Assembly (NCBI RefSeq): GCF_013391085.1 | Contig: NZ_CP058334.1 | Location: forward strand, 2,108,001-2,172,000 | Direction: 5' to 3' | Origin: Natronomonas halophila | GTDB lineage: Archaea; Halobacteriota; Halobacteria; Halobacteriales; Haloarculaceae | Length of the DNA stretch: 64,000 nt | Shown here: piece by piece, positions 1-8,776 of the stretch | Layout of the letters: each line of letters starts with the position of its first letter | How positions within the stretch are numbered: position 1 is the first letter of the stretch | Translations under genes and position numbers: made by a program | Notes under the pieces: generated by a model | The model's database searches: none | Told to the model about the DNA's origin: nothing | Seen by the model: the letters and a program-made list of their open reading frames with translations, nothing else

Positions 1-141
1 GTGACGCGCCAGCCGCATCTGCCGATACATCTCGATGAGGCTGTCGTCATCGAGGTCCGGTACCTCGGCGCCGTCGACGACACGACCGTCCTCGTCGAGT
101 ATCTGCACGCGGTCCCGCGGGTCTCGCTGCAGTATACTCAT
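1..141 (-). CDS. pdhA: Pyruvate/2-oxoacid dehydrogenase E1 component, alpha subunit (N-terminal fragment)
   Basis: Only the first 47 codons lie in the window; the gene runs off the left edge. The visible N-terminus (begins MSILQRDPRDRVQILDEDG and continues to IEMYRQMRLARH) matches the start of haloarchaeal thiamine-diphosphate-dependent 2-oxoacid dehydrogenase E1-alpha proteins, which decarboxylate a 2-oxo acid and pass the acyl group to lipoylated E2. The lipoyl synthase gene lies 455 bases away on the same strand, which fits a lipoate-dependent complex. The thiamine-binding motif is outside the window, so the exact 2-oxo acid cannot be read. Start chosen at the ATG ending at 141. Confidence 0.8.
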   Translation of the reverse strand, partial: MSILQRDPRDRVQILDEDGRVVDGAEVPDLDDDSLIEMYRQMRLARH

Positions 142-342
142 AGGTCCCTCCGTCGCATAGGGTGATTGTCCAAGGCCGACGGCATAGTGTTTACGTAAAT
201 TTTGCCACGTTTGAAAGGACACGCGAATAGTGGATGGATGGCCGATAACGACGGCAGTTATAGTCAAAACGTTATAATACAGTGGTTTAAAAATGTCCAA
301 ACCGAACAGGTGGGTATTCGCCCCGTTTCGTAACGGTTCGAT

Positions 343-537
343 ATGACGGTGATTCCGAAAACGATGGGACGATACTGTGACGCCTGTGGGACGCGAATCC
401 ACAGCCCGGAGAGTCAGAAGGTCTGCATGGAACCCCACGACCGAACCGAGACCTACGAATCCGTGGTGGTCCACATCGCCTGTCCCTGCCCAGACCACGG
501 CTGGGATGGTGACTTCGCGTATCCGGGCCAGGAGTGA
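343..537 (+). CDS. Small cysteine-rich (zinc-ribbon-like) protein
   Basis: A 64-residue protein of unknown function. It has CDAC near residue 13, one more cysteine near residue 28 and a C-x-C pair (ACPCPDHG) near residue 47, a spacing suggestive of a small metal-binding protein of the kind common in haloarchaea. A second in-frame ATG at 364 (MGRYCDACG) is an equally plausible start. It runs convergently towards lipA and is preceded by AT-rich DNA with TATA-like stretches around 268-295. A 17-codon upstream mini-ORF (293-346) ends in an ATGA overlap with this start. Assigned as a real gene on composition and the cysteine pattern only. Confidence 0.5.
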   Translation: MTVIPKTMGRYCDACGTRIHSPESQKVCMEPHDRTETYESVVVHIACPCPDHGWDGDFAYPGQE

Positions 538-595
538 GCGACTCCGTATACCGGCCGAAGCGGTCGGGGTCGTGTAGTCCGATGCCTCCGTGACC

Positions 596-1537
596 TCAAT
601 CAGCGGCTTCGCGTTGCTCGGCCATGCTACGTGCCTCTTCGACGCTTTTCCCATCCCGAAGCAGCGCCTCCACGAAGAACTCGCCGGCCTTGAACGACGA
701 CCGGACCATCGGCCCGGAGGCACAGTAGAGGAAGCCGAACTCCTCTTCGGCGACCCGCTTCCAGACGTCGAAGGCGTCAGGATGGACGTACTCGAAGACC
801 TCCAGATGCGACCGCGAGGGCTGGAGGTACTGGCCGAAGGTGACGATGTCGACGTCGTTTTCCCGCAAATCCGACAGCGTCTGATAGATTTCGTGGTCGT
901 ACTCGCCGACGCCGAGCATGAGGCTCGTCTTGGTGTAGATGTCCGACTCCTCGCTGACCTGCTTCAGCACCGACAGCGACTGCTCGTAGTCGGCCCGGCG
1001 GTCCCGGATCGGCCACTGGAGGCGCTCGACGGTCTCGACGTTGTGGGCGATGACGTCCGGCCCGGCGTCGATAATCTTCCGGACGTCCTCGGGGTCGCCC
1101 TGGAAGTCCGGAATCAGCGTCTCGACGAGAATCGAGGAATCGAGCCGTTTGATTTCCCGGATGGTTTCGGCGAAGTGGGCCGCGCCGCCGTCCTCGAGGT
1201 CGTCGCGGTCGACCGACGTGAGGACGACGTAATCGAGGCCGATTTCGGCGACGGCCTCGGCGACGTTCCGGGGTTCGTCGGGGTCCAGCGGCTCCATCCC
1301 GCCGGTTTCGACGTCACAGAAGTTACAGCCACGGGAACAGCGGTCGCCCATCAGCATGAACGTCGCCGTCCCGGGGCCGTTACGGCCGCTCCAACAGTCC
1401 CCGAGGTTCGGACAGTTGGCCTCCTCACAGACCGTATGGAGGTTCCGGTCCCGGAGCGTCTCCTTGATTTCGGCGAACCGCTCGCCGCTCGGGGGCCGGG
1501 TCTTGAGCCACTCTGGCTTGCGGCGCCGACTGCTCAT
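596..1537 (-). CDS. lipA: Lipoyl synthase
   Basis: 313 residues. A radical SAM enzyme that inserts two sulfur atoms into protein-bound octanoyl groups to make the lipoyl cofactor of 2-oxoacid dehydrogenases and the glycine cleavage system. The auxiliary cluster cysteines are at about 37, 42 and 48 (VCEEANCPNLGDC), the radical SAM CxxxCxxC at 67, 71 and 74 (RCSRGCNFC), and the C-terminal RSS motif that contacts the auxiliary cluster is present (PMVRSSFKAGE). Length is normal for the family. It lies on the same strand as the partial pdhA gene, consistent with maturation of that complex. Confidence 0.96.
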   Translation of the reverse strand: MSSRRRKPEWLKTRPPSGERFAEIKETLRDRNLHTVCEEANCPNLGDCWSGRNGPGTATFMLMGDRCSRGCNFCDVETGGMEPLDPDEPRNVAEAVAEIGLDYVVLTSVDRDDLEDGGAAHFAETIREIKRLDSSILVETLIPDFQGDPEDVRKIIDAGPDVIAHNVETVERLQWPIRDRRADYEQSLSVLKQVSEESDIYTKTSLMLGVGEYDHEIYQTLSDLRENDVDIVTFGQYLQPSRSHLEVFEYVHPDAFDVWKRVAEEEFGFLYCASGPMVRSSFKAGEFFVEALLRDGKSVEEARSMAEQREAAD

Positions 1538-1623
1538 ACCCTACCGTTCGACTCCGCCGCCAAAAGCATACGGTGTCTCCCGGACCCACGCGCCGCCCCG
1601 CCGAGTGCTGTCACCACCACCGA

Positions 1624-1651
1624 TTTATATTCAACTGTTATAGGTCCCCGT
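1624..1651 (+). promoter_or_regulatory. TATA box region of thiDN
   Basis: The TTTATAT box at 1624-1630 lies 28 bases before the ATG at 1652. This is the spacing expected for a leaderless or nearly leaderless haloarchaeal transcript and supports starting ThiDN at 1652 rather than at upstream in-frame ATGs that lie antisense inside lipA. Confidence 0.6.
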
Positions 1652-3040
1652 ATGACGAACACGCGCAGACCGGCCCCGACCGAGAAGCCGGTCGTGCTCA
1701 CCATCGCGGGCAGCGATTCGGGCGGTGGCGCCGGGATTCAGGCCGACCTCAAGACCATCGAGGCGACCGGCGGCTTCGGCACCTCGGCGGTCACCGCCGT
1801 AACCGCCCAGAACACGACGGGCGTCGAATCGAGCCATGTCCTCCCCATCGCGGAACTGGAGGCTCAACTCGACGCCGTGTTGTCGGATTTCGACGTTCGG
1901 GCGGCCAAGACCGGCATGCTCGCGACCGCCGAGGTAGTCGAGACGGTGGCCGACTACGCCGCCGACTTCGACTTTCCGCTGGTGGTCGACCCCGTGATGG
2001 TCGCCGCGACGGGCGACCGCCTGCTGACCGAGGCCGCCGAGGACGCCTACGAGGACCTCATCGCGGAGGCGACGCTCGTGACGCCGAACGCCGACGAGGC
2101 GGCCGTGTTGACCGATATCGATGTCGGTGGCAGCGGCCATCCTGACGAGGCGGGCGCCCGCCTCGCCGGCCAGCGCGTGCTGACGATGGGCGCCGACGCC
2201 GCGCTGGTGAAGGGTGGCCACATGCCCGGCGACGAAGTCCTCGACGTACTGGTCACCGAGGAGACCATCGAGACGGCCCGCCACCCGCGAGTCGACACCG
2301 ACGCCACCCACGGCTCGGGCTGTACGCTGTCGGCGGCTATCGCCACCCGACTGGCCCGCGGCGAATCGCTGGCCGACGCCGTCGGTCGGAGCGTCGACTT
2401 CATGGAGCGGGCCGTCCGCTACCACCACGACGTCGGGGCGGGTCCGGGTGCGGTCCACCACCTCGTCGATTTGCGGAACGACGCGGCCCGCGACGAAACT
2501 GCCGAACGCGTTTCCGACATCGTCGAGTGGTTCGTCGAGGAGAACGTCCGGCCGCTGGTGCCCGAGGTGGGGATGAACGTCGTCGCGGCGACGCCCTACG
2601 CCGAGGAACCGGGAGACGCGGCCGCTGTCGAGGGTCGAATCACGAAAACCATCGACGGCATCGCGCCGAACCGCGGCGTCCGGTTCGGGGCCTCCAGCCA
2701 CGTCGCACGGTTCCTTCTGGGCGCCCGCGAGTACCATCCGGAGTTCCGCTTTGCGGTCAACTGCCGGTTCGACGACGACGTCGAGGACGCGCTGTCGTCG
2801 CTCGACTGGAGCGTGGTCGAATACGACCGCAGCGAGGAACCGGACGGTGCCGACTCGACGATGGAGTGGGCCGCGGGCGAGGTCTTCGCGCCCGACGCGG
2901 AACCACCGGTTGCGGTCGTCGACCGCGGTGCGGTCGGTAAGGAGGCCATAACGAAACTCCTCGCCGCCGACGGCCGGACGGTCGCCGAGCGGGTCGTCGA
3001 ACTGCAGCGCGAACTCGACCGCCCCGACGAACACGTCTGA
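1652..3040 (+). CDS. thiDN: Bifunctional HMP/HMP-P kinase and thiamine-phosphate synthase (ThiD-ThiN fusion)
   Basis: 462 residues. The N-terminal part is a ribokinase-fold ThiD (LTIAGSDSGGGAGIQADLKT near residue 13; DTDATHGSGCT anion-hole motif near residue 215), which phosphorylates hydroxymethylpyrimidine and its phosphate. The C-terminal part, from about residue 285, matches the archaeal ThiN domain (PEVGMNVV, NRGVRFGASSHVAR) that couples HMP-PP with thiazole phosphate to thiamine phosphate in place of ThiE. The open frame extends upstream to 590 but that part is antisense to lipA. No THI-box riboswitch was recognised upstream. Confidence 0.93.
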   Translation: MTNTRRPAPTEKPVVLTIAGSDSGGGAGIQADLKTIEATGGFGTSAVTAVTAQNTTGVESSHVLPIAELEAQLDAVLSDFDVRAAKTGMLATAEVVETVADYAADFDFPLVVDPVMVAATGDRLLTEAAEDAYEDLIAEATLVTPNADEAAVLTDIDVGGSGHPDEAGARLAGQRVLTMGADAALVKGGHMPGDEVLDVLVTEETIETARHPRVDTDATHGSGCTLSAAIATRLARGESLADAVGRSVDFMERAVRYHHDVGAGPGAVHHLVDLRNDAARDETAERVSDIVEWFVEENVRPLVPEVGMNVVAATPYAEEPGDAAAVEGRITKTIDGIAPNRGVRFGASSHVARFLLGAREYHPEFRFAVNCRFDDDVEDALSSLDWSVVEYDRSEEPDGADSTMEWAAGEVFAPDAEPPVAVVDRGAVGKEAITKLLAADGRTVAERVVELQRELDRPDEHV

Positions 3041-3176
3041 CGTACCGCCGTCTGCGGGATTATATCCCCTTTACCGCGCGGGTGCTTTATATTGGAGCAA
3101 CGTTCAGAACGAACGAAATACCCCCTTGCTGTCGTGCGATTTAATAACACTCACACGGAGCGTATGGGTGTAATTA

Positions 3177-3205
3177 TTTATAGGACTCGGCAATAACTAC
3201 CTCCC
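3177..3205 (+). promoter_or_regulatory. TATA box region of the TAXI-TRAP operon
   Basis: TTTATA at 3177-3182 is 29 bases before the ATG at 3206, in an AT-rich stretch. It is the likely single promoter of the three-gene transporter operon that follows. Confidence 0.55.
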
Positions 3206-4228
3206 ATGGAAAATCTGTTGAATCACGACAGTATTGACCGCCGTACCGTTCTGAAAGGTGCTGGTGCGCTCGGAATCACATCGCTCGCCGGCTGTACCGG
3301 CGACAGTGGCAACGGGAACGGAAACGGCAACGGCAACGGAAATGGGAACGGAAACGGCAACGGTGACACCGAGGTCATTCGCTGGCACGCTGGCGGGACC
3401 GGCGGGACCTACTTCCCGCTTTCCGGCGAGTTCGAGACCGTCGTCGAGGAGAACACGGACTACGCGATGGAAGTCTCCGCGACGGGCGCCTCCGTCGAGA
3501 ACGTCGGCAGCCTCGCAAACGGCGACGCCGACTTCGCGCTCATCCAGAACGACATCGCCTACTTCGCCCGCAACGGGACGGGCATCGACGCCTTCGAGGA
3601 CAACGCCATCGATAACCTCCGCGGTGTCGCGACGCTGTACCCCGAGACCATCACCATCGTCCTCCGGCCCGGCGCTGGCATCGAATCCATCGCCGACATG
3701 GAAGGCATGCGCGTCAACACCGGCGACCTCGGCTCCGGGACGCAGGTCAACGCCCTCCAGATTCTGGAGGCCGCCGCGGGCCTGACGCCCGACGACTTCG
3801 AGGAGCAGAACACCGACTTCACGCAGGCCGCAAACCAGATTCAGGACGGCGACATCGACGCCGCCTTCGTCGTCGGTGGCTGGCCGGTCGGTGCCATCGA
3901 GGAACTGGCGACCACGACCGATATCGACCTCCTCAGTCTCAGCGACGAGGAACGCACCGCCGTCAAGGATGCCGCCTCCTGGTTCGCCGATGACACCATC
4001 CCCGCCGGCACCTACGAGGGCATCGAATCCGCGACCGAAACCGTCTCCGTGCAGGCGATGATCGCCACCCGAGCGGAGTACGATGCCGAAGTCGTCGAGA
4101 ACGTCACCGCGGCCATCTTCGACAACCTCGACGGTCTGAGTATCAAGACGGACTTCATCAGCGTCGACTCCGCCCAGGACGGCATGTCCATCGAACTCCA
4201 CGAGGGCGCGGCCCAGTACTTCGAATAA
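3206..4228 (+). CDS. TRAP transporter TAXI family substrate-binding lipoprotein
   Basis: 340 residues. Extracytoplasmic solute receptor of a tripartite ATP-independent periplasmic transporter of the TAXI type. The N-terminus carries a twin-arginine signal (RRTVLKGAGALG, residues 12-23) ending in a lipobox LAGC with the lipidated cysteine at 30, then a Gly-Asn linker, then the binding domain (RWHAGGTGGTYFPLSGEFE, typical TAXI start). It is thus probably Tat-exported and membrane-anchored. Two bases separate its stop from the DUF1850 gene, and the fused permease follows. Substrate not predictable; TAXI receptors in other organisms have been linked to dicarboxylates or glutamate. Confidence 0.92.
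   Translation: MENLLNHDSIDRRTVLKGAGALGITSLAGCTGDSGNGNGNGNGNGNGNGNGNGDTEVIRWHAGGTGGTYFPLSGEFETVVEENTDYAMEVSATGASVENVGSLANGDADFALIQNDIAYFARNGTGIDAFEDNAIDNLRGVATLYPETITIVLRPGAGIESIADMEGMRVNTGDLGSGTQVNALQILEAAAGLTPDDFEEQNTDFTQAANQIQDGDIDAAFVVGGWPVGAIEELATTTDIDLLSLSDEERTAVKDAASWFADDTIPAGTYEGIESATETVSVQAMIATRAEYDAEVVENVTAAIFDNLDGLSIKTDFISVDSAQDGMSIELHEGAAQYFE
3308..3364 (+). repeat. Hexanucleotide-type repeat encoding a Gly-Asn linker
   Basis: Nineteen codons alternate Gly and Asn. At DNA level this is a run of AACGGN-type hexamers with third-base variation. It forms a flexible hydrophilic spacer between the lipidated cysteine and the folded receptor. Such linkers are common in haloarchaeal lipoproteins and are likely to vary in length between strains. 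Confidence 0.9.
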
Positions 4229-4229
4229 C

Positions 4230-4706
4230 GTGAATCGACGAGCGTGGCTCCTTGTCGCCGTCACGCTCGCCTTCGTCTGTGTAGGCGCTGTAACCGCCAC
4301 CGGCGGGGCAACCGAAACCGTTCTCGTCGTCACCGACAGCGACGGCGAGGACATCCTCGTCACGCCGGTCGACGACGGGACCGAAGTCACCGTCGAATAC
4401 ACACACAGCGTCGAAAAGACACTCGTTAGCGACGTCTACGAGGTCCGCAACGGGACGCTCGTGATGACGCACATGAAATTCAGTTCGTATGGCGCCGGCC
4501 TTCCGTCGACCGTCCCCGTGACCGAAGTCGACGGAAGGTACGTCTATTACCCGCCGGAACGGAGCTACGACCCCCTTCGAATTACGACCGGATTCGTCGC
4601 CGAACACGACCTCATCGTCGGCGACAAGCGGTACGATATCGCCGAGCGTGCCGATGGCGGCACCGTCGAGATACACGTCGAGACACGACTCAAAAGACCA
4701 TGGTAG
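4230..4706 (+). CDS. DUF1850 family protein, TAXI-TRAP accessory
   Basis: 158 residues from a GTG start one base after the receptor stop. A hydrophobic N-terminal segment (residues 4-24) looks like a secretion signal or anchor. The body carries DUF1850 features: YTHSVEKTLVSDVYEV and FSSYGAGLPS. DUF1850 genes regularly sit between TAXI receptors and their fused permeases, so a role in the same transporter is inferred, but the biochemical function is unknown. It overlaps the permease gene by seven bases, implying translational coupling. Confidence 0.82.
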   Translation: MNRRAWLLVAVTLAFVCVGAVTATGGATETVLVVTDSDGEDILVTPVDDGTEVTVEYTHSVEKTLVSDVYEVRNGTLVMTHMKFSSYGAGLPSTVPVTEVDGRYVYYPPERSYDPLRITTGFVAEHDLIVGDKRYDIAERADGGTVEIHVETRLKRPW

Positions 4707-7423
4707 ACGATACATCGACTGACGAGGATCGGCCGGCCGACGAGGACAAGCCAACCGACGAGATGTCCGAGGCGGACGCCGAGAGCATCCTCGAAGAGAT
4801 AGAACGGAAACGCTCGCTTCGCGGTGCCGGCGTCGTCGTCGTCGCCACCGTTGGCATCATCTTCTCGCTGTTCCAGTTGTGGCTCGCCGCCCGTGGCTTC
4901 GTCTTCGATGCGACGCTGCCGTTCGTCGGCACCGTCCAACTCGCCGCCCTCCAGCAACTCCAGATTCGCGCGATTCACGTCAACTTCGCGCTCATCATGG
5001 CGTTTCTGTTATACCCGCTTTCCGACGGGACGGGTGGGGTCGCGCGACGACTCGGGCGGATACCGCCCGCGACTCGTGAGCAGTTCGGCGACTCGCCTGT
5101 GACGTCCGTCGTCGACCGGGTTGGGGCCGTAATCAGCTGGTTCTTCGTCGACGAGAACCGCGACCGCATCCTGCCGGCCGACATCGTCCTCATCGCCCTG
5201 TCGCTTCTGCCGACCATCTACTACGCTACCCAGTATCAGGAGGTCGTCGACGTCGTCCGCCTGTTCGGGCTCCGTCGGGCCGCGCCGGTCGGCGAACTCT
5301 ACCCGTTCCTCGACCCCATCGCCATCGGCCCGCTGGCGTCGTGGCCCGTCGCCTACATGATGGGCGTGCTGGCCATCCTGCTCGTGCTGGAGGCCACGCG
5401 CCGCGCGCTCGGTATCCTCCTGACGGGACTGGTCAGCGTCTTCATCCTCTATGGCCGCTACGGCTGGCTCATCCCCCGTGACGCGCCGGGTATCGGCCTG
5501 CTTGCGACCAGCCAACTCCGCTGGGACCAGGTCGTCCAGAACCTCTGGTACACCGTCGAGGGCATCCTCGGGGTCCCGGTCAGCGTCAGCGTCCGGTTCA
5601 TCTACATCTTCATCCTCTTCGGCGCCTTCCTGGAGATGTCCGGCGCCGGCAAGTGGTTCATCGACCTGGCCTACTCGCTGACCGGCACCCGGAAGGGCGG
5701 CCCCGCGAAGGCCAGCGTCGTCTCCTCCGGCTTCATGGGAATGCTCAGCGGCTCCTCCGTCGCCAACACGGTCACCACGGGCGCGTTGACGATTCCGCTG
5801 ATGAAGCGCTCGGGCTACTCGCCGGAGTTCTCCGGTGCCGTCGAATCCTCCGTCTCCTCGGGCGGCCAGATTCTCCCGCCCGTGATGGGTGCGGCGGCCT
5901 TCCTCATCGTCGAATTCACGGGCACGCCGTTCCGTGACGTCATCATCGCCGCGACCCTGCCCGCTATCGCCTTCTTCTTCGGGATGTGGATTATGGTCCA
6001 CTTCGAGGCGGTCAAACACGATATCGGCGGTCTCACCCGCGGGGAACTACTCGATATCGGACCGCACATGAAACACGGGTGGTTCTACCTCGTCCCGCTC
6101 GGCCTGCTGCTGTACTACATCGTCATCGCGCGGCTCTCCATCGGCCGCGCCGGCTGGTACACCATCGTCGCTACCGTCACGCTCACCGCGCTGGTGGCGG
6201 CCTACGACCGCGATATCGGCCCGGTGCTGCTCGGGAGCATCTTCGCGTTGGCGACCGCAACCGTCCTCTCGCAGTACTTCGCCGGGACGACGATTCTCGG
6301 TCTCGTCCTCGGTGAGGCTGGTGCCGGTCTGGGTCTCGCTGCGGCCATCCGGGCAGCGATTCCGTCGATGGCCGCCATCGTCCTCGTCGTGAGCGTCCTC
6401 GCGATGTTGGCCCGGCCGCTGACCGAGGCGCCGCTGCTCGAACTCGACGATGCGGTCTACGACGCCGCCAACGCCGTCGACGAGAAGGTCGGCTACAACG
6501 CCGCCTCGACGCGGGCGGGCGCCTTCGGCACCTTCGTCGTCAAGTCGCTGGACAACGGCGCCCGGACCGCGACGGTCGTCGTCGTCGCCGTCGCCGCGGC
6601 GGGCGTCATCCCCGGCATCATCAACCTGACCGGCCTCGGCGGGAGCCTCCGGTCGCTCATCCTCACCGTCTCCGGCGGGTCGTTCGTCGTGCTCCTGCTT
6701 CTGACCGGCATCTCGGCCATCATCGTCGGGATGGGGATGCCGACGACGGTCATGTACATCATCATCGTCGTCCTGCTCGGGCCGACGATGCAGGAGTTCG
6801 GCGTCGCCCTGCTGGGCGCACACCTGTTCGTCCTCTATTTCGGCCTGATGGCCGACGTGACGCCGCCGGTGGCCGTCGCCGCTTACGCCGCGGCGGGTAT
6901 CGCGAAATCCGACGCCTTCGAAACCGGCAAACAGGCGTTCCTGCTGTCGCTGAACAAGATTCTCGTCCCCTTCGCGTTCATCTTCGCGCCCGGTATCATG
7001 TTCCTCCGCCAGCGCGAGAGCGGCGAGTGGGTGACGCTGGCTGCCTCGGACCTCGCCGATATCGGCTTCCTCGTTCCCGAAGTCATCATCCCGGTGGTAG
7101 GGATGTTCGCTGGCGTCTACGCGCTGGCGCCGTCCATCATCGGCTACTACCGCACCGACGTCCGCCTGAATGCCCGCGTTGCCTTCGGTATCGCGTCGCT
7201 GCTGCTGTCGGCGCCCGGCCTGGTGCTGATGCCGGCCGGCACGGCGCTCGGCATGGTCGGCATCGACGTCGTCAGTTACACGGTTACGACCGATATCGTG
7301 CTCCGGGTAATCGGCGGCGTGCTGCTCGTCGTCCTCGTAGTCGCCAACCGCCGCCGCGCCGACGCGGAAGGCGAGGGCGAAGACGAACCCGAATCGACTG
7401 ACACGACGCCGACGGCGGCCTGA
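4700..7423 (+). CDS. TRAP transporter fused permease (DctQM-type, 4TM/12TM)
   Basis: 907 residues. After an acidic cytoplasmic N-terminus of about 45 residues come many hydrophobic helices. The small-subunit-like part precedes the DctM-like part, with signatures such as GFMGMLSGSSVANTVTTGA, QILPPVMGAAAFL and GLMADVTPPVAVAAYAAAG that mark the large TRAP permease. Fused permeases are the rule for TAXI systems. The protein would import the receptor-bound substrate using an ion gradient, plausibly sodium in this salt-loving host. An acidic charged tail ends the protein. Last gene of the three-gene operon. Confidence 0.92.
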   Translation: MVDDTSTDEDRPADEDKPTDEMSEADAESILEEIERKRSLRGAGVVVVATVGIIFSLFQLWLAARGFVFDATLPFVGTVQLAALQQLQIRAIHVNFALIMAFLLYPLSDGTGGVARRLGRIPPATREQFGDSPVTSVVDRVGAVISWFFVDENRDRILPADIVLIALSLLPTIYYATQYQEVVDVVRLFGLRRAAPVGELYPFLDPIAIGPLASWPVAYMMGVLAILLVLEATRRALGILLTGLVSVFILYGRYGWLIPRDAPGIGLLATSQLRWDQVVQNLWYTVEGILGVPVSVSVRFIYIFILFGAFLEMSGAGKWFIDLAYSLTGTRKGGPAKASVVSSGFMGMLSGSSVANTVTTGALTIPLMKRSGYSPEFSGAVESSVSSGGQILPPVMGAAAFLIVEFTGTPFRDVIIAATLPAIAFFFGMWIMVHFEAVKHDIGGLTRGELLDIGPHMKHGWFYLVPLGLLLYYIVIARLSIGRAGWYTIVATVTLTALVAAYDRDIGPVLLGSIFALATATVLSQYFAGTTILGLVLGEAGAGLGLAAAIRAAIPSMAAIVLVVSVLAMLARPLTEAPLLELDDAVYDAANAVDEKVGYNAASTRAGAFGTFVVKSLDNGARTATVVVVAVAAAGVIPGIINLTGLGGSLRSLILTVSGGSFVVLLLLTGISAIIVGMGMPTTVMYIIIVVLLGPTMQEFGVALLGAHLFVLYFGLMADVTPPVAVAAYAAAGIAKSDAFETGKQAFLLSLNKILVPFAFIFAPGIMFLRQRESGEWVTLAASDLADIGFLVPEVIIPVVGMFAGVYALAPSIIGYYRTDVRLNARVAFGIASLLLSAPGLVLMPAGTALGMVGIDVVSYTVTTDIVLRVIGGVLLVVLVVANRRRADAEGEGEDEPESTDTTPTAA

Positions 7424-7510
7424 CGATGGCCGCCTGACGGCCCCACCGGCCGTGCGTGTCCGGCCACGCTCCCCACCAGCCCTTTTGAATCGCCGCGCGA
7501 GGCTCTCGGT

Positions 7511-7894
7511 ATGGAGCCCGAACGGTTCTTCCACGTCGCCATCAAGACCGACGACCTCGAGGAGAGCGTCGCCTTCTACCGCGAGTTGTTCGGCGGGACC
7601 GTCGTCGACGAAAGCGCCCCTGACGAGGCGGTCCAGTACGTCGCCCTCGAAGTCGCCGACAAGCGGGTCTACGTCTTCGAGAAAGCGCCCTACGAGGCCG
7701 ACGGTGTCGTCGACGACTTGCCGACCGGGTTCCTCCATTTCGGCTTCGTCGTCCCGAGCGTCGACGCCGCCGTCGAGACGCTGACCGACGCGGGCGCCGA
7801 CCTGCTGATGGAACCGGCCACCTTCGGCGAGTTGCGAATCGCCTTCGTCTACGACCCAAGCGGCACGCGCGTGGAGTTGCTGGAGGAGCTGTAG
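7511..7894 (+). CDS. VOC superfamily (glyoxalase/bleomycin resistance-like) protein
   Basis: 127 residues with the paired beta-alpha-beta-beta-beta units of the vicinal oxygen chelate fold. Candidate metal ligands are His8 (FFHVAIKTDDLEESVAFY), Glu59 (VYVFEKAPY), His77 (FLHFGFVVPSVDAAV) and a C-terminal Glu (TRVELLEEL). The H/E/H/E pattern suits a metal-dependent lyase, isomerase or dioxygenase. Substrate cannot be inferred and no neighbour suggests one. Confidence 0.8.
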   Translation: MEPERFFHVAIKTDDLEESVAFYRELFGGTVVDESAPDEAVQYVALEVADKRVYVFEKAPYEADGVVDDLPTGFLHFGFVVPSVDAAVETLTDAGADLLMEPATFGELRIAFVYDPSGTRVELLEEL

Positions 7895-7996
7895 CCCGCC
7901 AGCGGCGACGTTCGCAGGGAACGACACGCATATCTGTCGTAGTGACGAGGTGCAGATAATGAGTGCCGCGATAGCCTCTCTTCTGCGGCTGATACC

Positions 7997-8776
7997 ATGT
8001 TGACCGAGGCCTCACTCGCCGCGACGGGTATCGACGCCGTCGCGTTGAAACCCGCCGAAGTCGACGTCGCCGACGCGCTGGACCTCGACGCCGAGGCCGC
8101 CGTCATCGACTACGAGGGCCGCGAGCGGTTGCCCGACGCCGAGACGCTGGCAGCGCTGGACGACGCCTACGACCTCTTCGTCACGACGCCCGTCCGCGCC
8201 GACGGCTTCGACCCGCTGGGCGACGACTCGCTTCTGGACCGCCTCCCCGAGACGGCCACGCGCGTCCTCGTCGCCGGCAACGGCGCCTACCTGACCGAAA
8301 GCGAGGCCCGTCGCGCCATCGCGCCGCGTCTGAAAGCCGCCCGCGAGGCCGCCCCCGACGCGTGGGTCGGCACCGAGGGCATCGAACGCGTCGCGCTGGC
8401 GACCGGCGGAACCCAGTTCGAACTCCTCTCCCGCGGCACCGACTCCGAGGTCCGCGCGATTCGGACGGCCGGCTTCGACGGCGATATCGTCCTCTACGCG
8501 CCGACCGTCCTCACCGACGACCCCGACGAGACGCTGGATGCCGTCGGCGGCTACGTCTCCCGCCGCGGCCCCGTCCGCAAGGCGCTTCCCGACGACGCCA
8601 CGACCGATGCCACCGCCGAGGGCCGCGCCCGTGAAATCCTCCTGCAGGCCGCGACCGACTACGCGCTCGTCGGCGACGCCGAGACGGTCGCCGACCGTGT
8701 GGCCGACCTCGAAGCCGCCGGCATCGACCGCGTCGTCGCCTATCCTGCTCGCGGCCTCGATGCCTTCCGTCCATGA
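7997..8776 (+). CDS. Conserved haloarchaeal protein, luciferase-like C-terminal motif
   Basis: 259 residues, no signal or membrane segment. The C-terminal part (YALVGDAETVADRVADLEAAG) resembles the end of F420-dependent luciferase-like monooxygenases, where a GDPETVAE-type segment closes the barrel, but the N-terminal half does not show the usual family motifs. I believe it belongs to a haloarchaea-specific DUF (DUF7388), with moderate certainty. Its stop overlaps the start of the FAD oxidoreductase gene (ATGA), so the two are translated together and probably act in one pathway. Confidence 0.6.
   Translation: MLTEASLAATGIDAVALKPAEVDVADALDLDAEAAVIDYEGRERLPDAETLAALDDAYDLFVTTPVRADGFDPLGDDSLLDRLPETATRVLVAGNGAYLTESEARRAIAPRLKAAREAAPDAWVGTEGIERVALATGGTQFELLSRGTDSEVRAIRTAGFDGDIVLYAPTVLTDDPDETLDAVGGYVSRRGPVRKALPDDATTDATAEGRAREILLQAATDYALVGDAETVADRVADLEAAGIDRVVAYPARGLDAFRP

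Noticed and set aside
590-1651. Upstream extension of the ThiDN reading frame to 590 (816 residues in total)
   Set aside because: This part is antisense to lipA, whose catalytic motifs are intact, and a TATA box 28 bases before 1652 fixes the later start.
1500-1651. Possible thiamine (THI-box) riboswitch upstream of thiDN
   Set aside because: No CUGAGA/ACCUGAU-like core in the short space, and the TATA spacing implies little or no leader.
6047-7927. Long minus-strand open frame of 626 residues opposite the TRAP permease gene
   Set aside because: GC-rich haloarchaeal genes produce long antisense frames; the composition is basic/acidic repeat-like with no domain, and the plus-strand permease is unambiguous.
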